Shown: positions 34,338 to 41,994 of the stretch, piece by piece | Layout of the letters: each line of letters begins with the position of its first letter | How positions within the stretch are numbered: position 1 is the first letter of the stretch | Assembly (NCBI GenBank): GCA_035353615.1 | Contig: DAOPZY010000001.1 | Span: 124,001-188,000, forward strand | Source: CAXXOK01 sp035353615 | Lineage (GTDB): Bacteria; Bacillota; Clostridia; Christensenellales; Aristaeellaceae | Direction of reading: 5' to 3' | DNA length: 64,000 bases | The notes under the pieces: generated by a model | Database searches by the model: none | What the model saw: the letters and a program-made list of their open reading frames with translations, nothing else | Told to the model about the DNA's origin: nothing | Translations under genes and position numbers: made by a program

Positions 34338-35924
34338 TTACTTACTCAGGTAACGGTCATACTGCGCCTGCTTAACGGCAATGTAATCGTTTGAACCCAT
34401 TGCCTCAAGCTGCTTTACGTAGGCGTCCCAGTCGGTATCGAAGTTCCACTCGCCGGTAACAAACTTCATGCGGGCTTCCGTAACATAGGTTTCCGAGTCT
34501 GTCAGGAAGGGCGCAACCAGGCTGGCTTCTTCCGCCGTGGGGATCATGCCGGGCAGCAGCGCGGCGGAATATTTATCGGAGTCCGCCACATAATCGCTGA
34601 AGCGCTCGCCGGTAAAACCTTCCACATCCTGCATGCGGGCATGTTCCATGGTCTTGGAGTCGTAGGAACGCCATGGAAAGCTTCCGCCGTAGACAAAGAG
34701 GCCGTCCTGCCACGCGCCAAGCTGCGCGCCGCCATCGTAATTCAGAATGCTGTCGTTGTAAACGATCTGCCCGTTATCGTCCAAGTGATAGGTTTCGCCT
34801 TCCAGCCCATAGGCTGCAAACGTAGTGCCCTCGGGGCTATAGAAGAAGTCCGCCCACTTCACAAGAGCTTCGGGATCCGCGCAGGCATCGGTAATCACGA
34901 AGGTGCCCATGCCGCGCACGGGGTAATCGCACCAGCTCTGCACGCAATCGCCATCCGGGCCGGTAAGGGCAGAGATGCCCACATAATTCTGTGAAGCGTC
35001 GCTGTAAAGGAATGCCGCGTCGCCCCAACCATACATGCCAACCACATCGTTTACTTTGCCGTCGGTAACCCAGTTCTCATACTCATACTTGCCGAAGGTT
35101 TCGGGATAGAAGTAGCCCTTCGCGTACCAATCCGCCATCTGCTGCCACATCTTTTTCATGCCTTCGCTGGTGAAAAGATACTGCACCTTGCCATTCGCAT
35201 CCAGATAATACTTCTCGGAGATTGGCTTAAAGCCGTTGTTGCCGATGCCATAGCTGCCGCAGAGCATCTCCTGCAGCATCCCGATGCCGTCCGGCTGGAA
35301 ATAGATAGGCCATTCATCATTGGCGTCACCGTTGCCGTTGACGTCCGTCGTCTTGAAAACCTCAAACACTTTGCTGAGTTCTTCAATGGAGGTAGGAACC
35401 TCCAAACCAGCGTTTTTCAGCCACTTCTTGTTCAGGTAGAACCTAGCGTTGGTCTGGGGTTTGTCCGTCATGACCCAAGGCATACCATAGATGCCGCCGT
35501 CATCCAGCGTAATGGATTTGAGGCCGTCTTTGACTTCATCCGTCAACAGGGTTTTCAGGTTGGAGGCCGAAGTGTCCAGATATGGCGCGATGTTGACGAA
35601 TTCTCCGGTGGCACCGTAACGGGCAAGTTCCTCGCTCGACCAGGACACATGCCAGAACGCATCCGGCTTGTCCGTGGAAGCCATTATCAGGTTCTTACGG
35701 TCGTTCAGCGCAGACTCGGGCACCTCTTCCCACTCGATGTGGATGCCGGTCATTTTCTCGTAAGCCTTCCAAATCCACCATTCGGATACGGGCGGGTTGC
35801 TATCGCCGCCGGCGGGGCAAACGATTCGGAAGGTTTTGGTGGGGGTCGTTGCCGTCTCCGCGCTCGCAGGGATCAGCGCAAGAAGCATCAGCATCGCCAG
35901 AACCAGTGACAGAAGCTTTTTCAT
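34338..35924 (-). CDS. Sugar ABC transporter, extracellular solute-binding protein
   Basis: 528 residues. A clear signal peptide (1-22, ending PASA) has no lipobox cysteine, so the protein is either released or held in another way; most Firmicute homologues are lipoproteins. The mature part resembles the long LplA/LipO-type binding proteins that partner with LplB/YtcP permeases (TGIHIEWEEVPESA, DAFWHVSW, GEFVNIAPYLD). It should bind the oligosaccharide that is later cut by the mannosidases. AAAGGAGG precedes the start. No ATPase gene is present; these importers generally share a housekeeping MsmX-type ATPase encoded elsewhere. Confidence 0.9.
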   Translation of the reverse strand: MKKLLSLVLAMLMLLALIPASAETATTPTKTFRIVCPAGGDSNPPVSEWWIWKAYEKMTGIHIEWEEVPESALNDRKNLIMASTDKPDAFWHVSWSSEELARYGATGEFVNIAPYLDTSASNLKTLLTDEVKDGLKSITLDDGGIYGMPWVMTDKPQTNARFYLNKKWLKNAGLEVPTSIEELSKVFEVFKTTDVNGNGDANDEWPIYFQPDGIGMLQEMLCGSYGIGNNGFKPISEKYYLDANGKVQYLFTSEGMKKMWQQMADWYAKGYFYPETFGKYEYENWVTDGKVNDVVGMYGWGDAAFLYSDASQNYVGISALTGPDGDCVQSWCDYPVRGMGTFVITDACADPEALVKWADFFYSPEGTTFAAYGLEGETYHLDDNGQIVYNDSILNYDGGAQLGAWQDGLFVYGGSFPWRSYDSKTMEHARMQDVEGFTGERFSDYVADSDKYSAALLPGMIPTAEEASLVAPFLTDSETYVTEARMKFVTGEWNFDTDWDAYVKQLEAMGSNDYIAVKQAQYDRYLSK

Positions 35925-35982
35925 GGTTGTTCCTCCTTTTTTGTTGGGTAGCTCATAATCATACCAGATTCCTCTGGCAGAA

Positions 35983-36891
35983 TTATCCTTTCACAGCGCC
36001 GATCATCATCCCCTTGGCAAAGAAACGCTGAACAAATGGGAACACGATCAGGATCGGCAAGGTGGAGATCACAATTACGGCGTATTTAAGCCCCATGCGG
36101 GCAATCATGCGGTCGGCATAGCCTGCGTCCGTAGCGGTATGCAGCATATCACCCGCCAGATTTTGCAGCAGAATCTCACGCAGCACAAGCTGAAGCGGGT
36201 AAAGGTTTCGATGCGTAACATACATCATGGCTGAAAAGTAATCGTTCCAGCGGCTGACGCCATAATAGAGCGTCACAACCATTACCACCGGCAGTGACAG
36301 CGGCAGCACAATCTTGAGCAGAAAACGGAAGTTTGTGCAGCCGTCAACCGCAGCCGCATCCTCCAATTCCTGAGGAATCGTGGTTTGAAAATACGTGCGC
36401 ATAATGATAATGTTATACATACTGATGGCCGACGGGAGTAAAATAGCCCAAACCGTATCCAATAAACCCAGTCTGGAAACCAGCACATAGGTTGGTATCA
36501 TGCCGCCGCTAAAAAACATCGTAAACGTGAACAGGAACATCAACGTGTTTTTACCCTTCAACCGCCGCTTGGAAAGCGGATACGCGCCGCAAATGTTGAG
36601 GATGACGTTCAGGGTTGTGCCGGCGACCGTATAAAATACGGAGTTGGCCAAGCCCATCATGAAGTCTTTATCGCGAAACACCATCTTGTAGCTGTCCAGC
36701 GTCCACTGGGTCGGCAGAAACAGGAACGTTTTCTGGTACAATTCCATGGGGTTGCTCAACGACGCTACCACCACTGTCCAAAGCGGATAAAAAATCAGCA
36801 GGATGACGAGCGCCAACAGCGTCAGCGCACACGCGCGAAACACGCGGTCACCAAGCGCGTGGTCCGTCAGACCGGAAGAATATTTGGGCAA
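35983..36891 (-). CDS. Sugar ABC transporter permease (YtcP/LplC type)
   Basis: 302 residues with six membrane helices. The cytoplasmic EAA loop (ELEDAAAVDGCTNFRFLLKI) contacts the ATPase. The start is a TTG at 36891, 8 nt after GGAGG; the frame extends 25 codons upstream, but that stretch lies inside the preceding permease gene and contains the ribosome site. It ends 58 nt before the binding-protein gene. Confidence 0.88.
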   Translation of the reverse strand: MPKYSSGLTDHALGDRVFRACALTLLALVILLIFYPLWTVVVASLSNPMELYQKTFLFLPTQWTLDSYKMVFRDKDFMMGLANSVFYTVAGTTLNVILNICGAYPLSKRRLKGKNTLMFLFTFTMFFSGGMIPTYVLVSRLGLLDTVWAILLPSAISMYNIIIMRTYFQTTIPQELEDAAAVDGCTNFRFLLKIVLPLSLPVVMVVTLYYGVSRWNDYFSAMMYVTHRNLYPLQLVLREILLQNLAGDMLHTATDAGYADRMIARMGLKYAVIVISTLPILIVFPFVQRFFAKGMMIGAVKG

Positions 36892-36904
36892 TCTCAGCGC
36901 CTCC

Positions 36905-37861
36905 TTACCACAGCGAGGTTTCACCAATCCGGTGGGATAATTGGTTTGCCAGCACCAGAATCGCAAAGTTAATCACGTTGTTAAACAGGCCAACCATGGA
37001 GGCGAAGCTGTACTGCGCCTGTTCAAGCCCTGATTTATAAACATATGTGGATATAACTTCTGATGCTTCCAGATTGGAAGTGTTCTGCAGCAAAAAGACC
37101 TTCTCATACCCGACATTCAACACGCCGCCAATTGCCATAATTGCAAGAATGGTAATGGTGGGCGCGATGCAAGGCAAAGTTACATACCGGATTTGCTTTA
37201 GCTTGCTGGCGCCGTCGAGCCGCGCCACCTCGTACAGTTCCTGCGGCACGCCGGCAATGGCGGCCGTATAGATGATACTGTCCCAGCCAATGTTCTTCCA
37301 AGCCTCCGACCATACGTAGATGTGCTTAAACGCCGAGGGAACGGACAATATGCTCGTATCCCTGGCATAGCCCAACCATTGAAGAATCGTATTGATAAAG
37401 CCGGTGCCGGGCGTAAGGAACATAACAACCATGCTGGCCAGCACAACAGTCGAAACAAAGTACGGCGCGTAACTGACCACCTGCAACGTTACGCGCGCCT
37501 GCTTGCGGCGAACCTCGTTAAATAGCAGCGCGAGGAGGATCGGCGCAGGTATCATAATCGCAAGGTTGTAAAGCGACATCACCAGGGTGTTGCGAATCAC
37601 TCGGTCGAAATAGAAGGAATGGAGAAAGCGCTCCAAGTGTTTCAACCCGACCCATGGGGCCGCCTCCATGCTGATGGCGGGCGTGTAATCTTTAAAAGCA
37701 ATCTGCAATCCATACATCGGCATATAGGAAAAGACCACGAAAAAGGCAATAACCGGAATCAGCAGAAGATAAAGCTCATAATCCCGCTTGAGTGCCTGAT
37801 TCCATTCACGCCTTTGGCGGGACAGATATCCTCCAGCATGTCCAGACGCCCATCGAAACAT
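36905..37861 (-). CDS. Sugar ABC transporter permease (LplB/YteP type)
   Basis: 318 residues with six membrane helices after a basic N-terminus (DYELYLLLIPVIAFFVVFSY begins helix 1). The EAA loop is EVARLDGASKLKQIRYVTLP. It forms the membrane channel with the next permease. It is the first gene of the leftward operon, expressed from the promoter at 37908-37936 and divergent from the regulator gene. Confidence 0.9.
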   Translation of the reverse strand: MFRWASGHAGGYLSRQRREWNQALKRDYELYLLLIPVIAFFVVFSYMPMYGLQIAFKDYTPAISMEAAPWVGLKHLERFLHSFYFDRVIRNTLVMSLYNLAIMIPAPILLALLFNEVRRKQARVTLQVVSYAPYFVSTVVLASMVVMFLTPGTGFINTILQWLGYARDTSILSVPSAFKHIYVWSEAWKNIGWDSIIYTAAIAGVPQELYEVARLDGASKLKQIRYVTLPCIAPTITILAIMAIGGVLNVGYEKVFLLQNTSNLEASEVISTYVYKSGLEQAQYSFASMVGLFNNVINFAILVLANQLSHRIGETSLW

Positions 37862-37907
37862 CCCATCACGCTTCCTTCTTGTGCATTTCTTCCGTACCTA
37901 TGCGCTT

Positions 37908-37936
37908 ATTGTAGAACGCATGCGATTGAATGTCAA
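37908..37936 (-). promoter_or_regulatory. Promoter of the transporter-GH38 operon
   Basis: Minus-strand -35 TTGACA (37931-37936), 17-nt spacer, -10 TACAAT (37908-37913). The permease start codon is about 45 nt downstream. Confidence 0.75.
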
Positions 37937-37937
37937 T

Positions 37938-37956
37938 ATATCAACATCATATCAAC
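37938..37956. promoter_or_regulatory. Candidate operator: direct repeats next to the -35 box
   Basis: ATATCAAC occurs at 37938-37945 and 37949-37956, 11 nt apart (one helical turn), directly upstream of the -35 box. The divergent regulator is the natural candidate to bind here. Not verified. Confidence 0.4.
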
Positions 37957-38042
37957 TTTACCATGCCATGATAAGCCCATCCTCCGCACTGACTATTCTT
38001 TTGAATATTATATACTTTATTGCTTGCCAGTTTCCATTTCTA

Positions 38043-38051
38043 TGCTATAAT
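38043..38051 (+). promoter_or_regulatory. Extended -10 promoter of the regulator-GH125 operon
   Basis: TGCTATAAT, a perfect extended -10; start codon 30 nt downstream with AAAGGAG between. Confidence 0.65.
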
Positions 38052-38080
38052 AAAAGTAAACTTTGGGAAAGGAGCATGAC

Positions 38081-39214
38081 ATGTCAACTCGAATGGCATC
38101 TCCCCTTTATGAGAAGATTCAGAAGGATATGATTGAGAAACTTCAGGACGGAACCTACCACGACGGTGACCGAATCCCCAGCGAGAAGGAAATTGCCGAG
38201 CAGTATGGCGTCAGCCGCATCACAGCCGTTAAGGCGCTGACAGAGCTGAGCCTCAGCGGCTACATTCGCCGCATACAGGGCAAGGGCTCGTTTGCCAACT
38301 CGCTTGATAAGCACCTGCGAACAAGCGCGTTGCAGTTGAACGTCGGCGCAAAGCCGCCTGCCGGCCCGCGACGCGTCGGTGTGATGATTCCGGAGCATTT
38401 CGATTATCACTCCGGCAGCATCATCCAAAGCCTCACCCAAGATCTGTTTTTTCCAGAATATTTTGTGCAGCTTTTCATTACACGCCAGGCGGGTATGGAG
38501 GAGTACGCGCTGGATTACGTTGTGGACAACGGCTTCTCCGGCGTTATTCTTTTCCCTGTGGATTGTGAATACTACAGCGATACCATCCTCCGCATGCACC
38601 TGAACAAGTTTCCCCTGGTACTGATTGATCGATCCTTCCCGGGCATCCAGAGCAGCAGCGTCAGCTGTGATAACGAGGCGGGCTGTCAATTGGCTCTTGA
38701 GCATTTGCTTGCGCTTGGGCACCGGCATATTGCTTTTGTGGCGGACTGCACCTTCAAGGAGCAGATCACCTCCATACGCTACAACAGTTATGTAAAAGTC
38801 ATGACAGGCAACCATTTGCGCGTGCATCCCTACGAAAGCTTCTGCCGGCACGGAAGTTCCCCAGAGGATTATGTGGATTTTCTCAGCGCGGTACGTCAGC
38901 GCCGCATCACAGCGGCAGTGGTGTCCAACAGCCACGCCGCGCGACGGCTTTATGAGTTCTGCCGACGCAATGACCTATCCGTGCCGGAAGATCTGTCTAT
39001 CATCTGTTTTGATCTGCCTTACGCTTATCACGCAGGCTCGGATGACTTTTTCACTTATGTGGAGCAGGGTTCGCTGGAGATTGGCCACGTTGCGGCAAAG
39101 ATGCTGCGCGAGGCCATCGAAAGCGACGATCCCGCGCCGTGCAGGCAGGTGCTGCTAAACCCTACGCTGGTGGTTCACCACTCTACATCAACCCCCAAGG
39201 AGGATGCCCTATGA
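38081..39214 (+). CDS. GntR-type regulator with LacI-type sugar-binding domain
   Basis: 377 residues. A GntR winged helix (about 1-70: IPSEKEIAEQYGVSRITAVKAL) is joined to a periplasmic-binding-protein-like domain of the LacI class (from about 97: RRVGVMIPEHFDYHSG; later DLSIICFDLPYA). This is the architecture of the arabinose repressor AraR. It probably controls the mannoside genes on both sides in response to a sugar. The start at 38081 follows AAAGGAG at 6 nt; the earlier TTG at 38063 lies before that site. Its stop overlaps the GH125 start. Confidence 0.88.
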   Translation: MSTRMASPLYEKIQKDMIEKLQDGTYHDGDRIPSEKEIAEQYGVSRITAVKALTELSLSGYIRRIQGKGSFANSLDKHLRTSALQLNVGAKPPAGPRRVGVMIPEHFDYHSGSIIQSLTQDLFFPEYFVQLFITRQAGMEEYALDYVVDNGFSGVILFPVDCEYYSDTILRMHLNKFPLVLIDRSFPGIQSSSVSCDNEAGCQLALEHLLALGHRHIAFVADCTFKEQITSIRYNSYVKVMTGNHLRVHPYESFCRHGSSPEDYVDFLSAVRQRRITAAVVSNSHAARRLYEFCRRNDLSVPEDLSIICFDLPYAYHAGSDDFFTYVEQGSLEIGHVAAKMLREAIESDDPAPCRQVLLNPTLVVHHSTSTPKEDAL

Positions 39215-40488
39215 AAACGCCCGCTTCGTTAACCGCATACGCGCAAGAGCTAACCGCTTTTTACCAAACCAACTTCCCCGCCATGGCCCCGCTCGCCGCA
39301 GCCTGTTTTCTCAACACCATCGAAACCACTGTGCAGCCGCTGCCCGACGGACGGACATTTGTTATCACTGGAGACATTCCCGCCATGTGGCTTAGGGACA
39401 GTTCGGCGCAGGTGCGCAACTATCTGGCCTTTGCCCGTGAGGACGCGGATTTGCGCGCATTGCTCAAGGGCGTTATTGCCATGCAGGCACGCAGCGTGCT
39501 CCTTGACCCCTACGCCAATGCGTTTAACGCAGAAGCCAACAGGCAGGGCTTCCATGACAATACCGCGCAAAACGACAGCGTGTGGGAGCGCAAATACGAG
39601 GTCGATTCGCTATGCGTGCCGATTCTGCTTGCCGATCAGTACGCGCGTGCCACCGGCACCGCCGATGTGTTTGATGGCGATTTTCACCAGATGCTTGCGT
39701 GCATTGTGCAGGTTTTCCGCCGTGAGCAGCGCCATGAAGCCTCGCCTTATACTTTCGAGCGGGATCATTGCCCGCCGTCCGATACGCTTTCCAACAACGG
39801 TAAAGGTGCGCCGGTTGGTTACACCGGCATGACGTGGTCGGGCTTTCGTCCCTCCGACGACGCGTGCTCCTATGGCTATCTGATTCCCTCCAACATGATG
39901 GCTGTCGTCGCTTTGCGCAGCGCCGCTTCCATGGCCATACGGCACTATGGCGACGAGAACCTTGCCATGGAATGTAACGCGCTCGCCGCTGAGATTGACG
40001 ACGGAATCCATCGTTATGGCATTGTCACACACCCGACCTACGGTGAAATCTACTGTTACGAAACCGATGGGCTTGGGCACCGGTTGCTGATGGACGACGC
40101 CAACGCGCCCAGCCTTCTTTCCGCGCCGTATCTGGGTTACTGTGCCGTCAATGATCCATTATACCTTCGCACGCGACGTTACGTGCTTTCCTTGGACAAC
40201 CCGTATTATCACAGCGGCAAATACGCGCAGGGCGTGGGCAGCCCGCACACGCCGGACGGTTATATATGGCACATCGGCATCATCATGCAGGCGTTAACCA
40301 GCGCAGACCCCAAGGAAGTATCGCGTTGCCTCGCGATGCTTGCCCGCACGCACGACAGCGCCAATGTTATGCACGAGGCTTTCGACCCCGATGACCCTTC
40401 CCGCTACACGCGGCCGTGGTTTGCCTGGGCCAACACCTTGCTGGCAAGCCTGCTGATTAAACTGAAGGAGGATGGGTTCTTTGCGTGA
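39211..40488 (+). CDS. GH125 family exo-alpha-1,6-mannosidase
   Basis: 425 residues. The signature TGDIPAMWLRDSSAQVRNY (about 53-71), the middle block SGFRPSDDACSYGYLIPSNM and the late NVMHEAFDPDD block (proposed base E) match glycoside hydrolase family 125, known to remove non-reducing alpha-1,6-mannose. There is no signal peptide, so it acts in the cytoplasm. AAGGAGG precedes the ATG, and its ATGA overlaps the stop of the regulator gene. Confidence 0.92.
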   Translation: MKTPASLTAYAQELTAFYQTNFPAMAPLAAACFLNTIETTVQPLPDGRTFVITGDIPAMWLRDSSAQVRNYLAFAREDADLRALLKGVIAMQARSVLLDPYANAFNAEANRQGFHDNTAQNDSVWERKYEVDSLCVPILLADQYARATGTADVFDGDFHQMLACIVQVFRREQRHEASPYTFERDHCPPSDTLSNNGKGAPVGYTGMTWSGFRPSDDACSYGYLIPSNMMAVVALRSAASMAIRHYGDENLAMECNALAAEIDDGIHRYGIVTHPTYGEIYCYETDGLGHRLLMDDANAPSLLSAPYLGYCAVNDPLYLRTRRYVLSLDNPYYHSGKYAQGVGSPHTPDGYIWHIGIIMQALTSADPKEVSRCLAMLARTHDSANVMHEAFDPDDPSRYTRPWFAWANTLLASLLIKLKEDGFFA

Positions 40489-41392
40489 CGTCGGCTCCCT
40501 CTGGCAGGCGCTTTCGCGGGCCAACCCGGCGCTGTACGATTTCGCGCTCATCACGTCCGAGGGTATGTTTTTTCAAAAGTTGCGCCCCTGCGGCCATTGT
40601 CACAATGGTTATTCTGTGGCAAAGGTATTGGTCATGACCGCCATCGGCCTGCTGTACGATGACGGAGCGCTGAGCCCGAACGATTATGTTAGCAACTATG
40701 TGGAAATTCCACCCGACGCGGATGCGCGTTGGCATGAGGTAACGCTGCAACATCTGCTCTGCCACCATTCCGGGCTAGGCAAACCGTTTTTGGACATTGA
40801 CTGCGACGATATTCGCGCCTACCCCACGGACGATTACTTGTCACTCGTGCTTTTGCGCCCGCTTCCCTTTGCGCCCGGCACGCATTATCAGTACAGTGAC
40901 GCGGTTTTCTATCTGCTTTCACGCGTTGTAAGCGCAATCGCCGCATGCCCTGCCGACGCTTTGCTGCAAGCGCGGCTTTTCCGGCCGATGCGTTTTGGAG
41001 AAACCGCATGGAGCCGCTGCCCAAAGGGCTATCCCATCGGCGGAACTGGCCTGTACGCCGGCGCGGACGATATGGCGAAGCTGGCGTGGCTCTACCTCTG
41101 CGGCGGTATCTATGAAGGAAAACGGCTTTTGAGCGAATCTTGGGTTAACATGGCGCTGAACAACGGCTACGAGCTGGCCCCTTTCGGCAATACCGGCTGG
41201 ACGGGCAAGGGTGGCATGTATGGGCAAGGCATCGCGTTTCACCGGGATATGGGGGTCGCCGCAGCATGGCATGCCTACGACCTGCAACGTCAGGAAGGCG
41301 CCGTATTTGAGGTTTTAAATCGCGTCCTGCCAAACCTTCTGGATTCAAGGCAACATAAGCAGGCACACTGGGATAACGTTGAAAACGCCTGA
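40481..41392 (+). CDS. Serine hydrolase of the beta-lactamase class C family
   Basis: 303 residues. The catalytic tetrad motif SVAK (near residue 45) and a YSD (in place of YxN) follow the class C/esterase fold; the LLCHHSGLG block is typical of this family. There is no signal peptide. It may be an esterase or peptidase that removes acyl groups from the glycan substrate, but that is context only. The ATG at 40472 touches its GGAGG and cannot be used well; the TTG at 40481 is at 9 nt and overlaps the GH125 stop, so it is chosen with moderate confidence. Confidence 0.75.
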   Translation: MRDVGSLWQALSRANPALYDFALITSEGMFFQKLRPCGHCHNGYSVAKVLVMTAIGLLYDDGALSPNDYVSNYVEIPPDADARWHEVTLQHLLCHHSGLGKPFLDIDCDDIRAYPTDDYLSLVLLRPLPFAPGTHYQYSDAVFYLLSRVVSAIAACPADALLQARLFRPMRFGETAWSRCPKGYPIGGTGLYAGADDMAKLAWLYLCGGIYEGKRLLSESWVNMALNNGYELAPFGNTGWTGKGGMYGQGIAFHRDMGVAAAWHAYDLQRQEGAVFEVLNRVLPNLLDSRQHKQAHWDNVENA

Positions 41393-41730
41393 AACTTTAC
41401 CAATCAAGCGCATGACAAACATTTTGACGGCGTTTCCCTGTGACTCCGAATCAAAAATTTCAGATAGGAGCTTCCAATCAATCTTCTTTGATCGTTACTT
41501 CATCCATCAAGTTCAAACTGCTTTTTTGGCTCATGTAAGTACCGCTTCCCATGCGTATGGTATGCGGATCCAATCACGCTATATTTCCCCTGTCTGGCGT
41601 GCTGCTTCTTCATCAACATACACCGTGATCGTAACAACTGTGGGCGGTCAAAAGACCGGGAGGGACGGTTGCCCTTCATTGCTTTTTGGGCGGTTCAAAG
41701 TTCCCCAGATCATCTTCTTGGCATCAAACT

Positions 41731-41760
41731 GGCGGGAAATCAGGGCTCCGCTTTCCCGCC
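41731..41760. terminator. Hairpin between convergent genes
   Basis: Perfect 9-bp arms GGCGGGAAA/TTTCCCGCC around a 12-nt loop, in the 602-nt gap 41393-41994. No gene, promoter or RNA was recognised in the rest of that gap. Confidence 0.4.
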
Positions 41761-41994
41761 TTGGCTGTAACGGCGGCAAAATCCGGACGGTCTGTCATAG
41801 GCGGGCGCGAAGCGGCCTTCCATTTACCCTTGACAGAGCATCTGGATTTTGATTTTGTTTACTTTTGCTGATGACATACAATTGGATTCCATCCCATAGC
41901 CCGTATGTTGAATCTTCTTGATTGTTAATCCATCTTCAAGTGATTCACATTCAAAACCTTCTGATAACCCTTCCGTAACCCGGAAGCGATTCTC

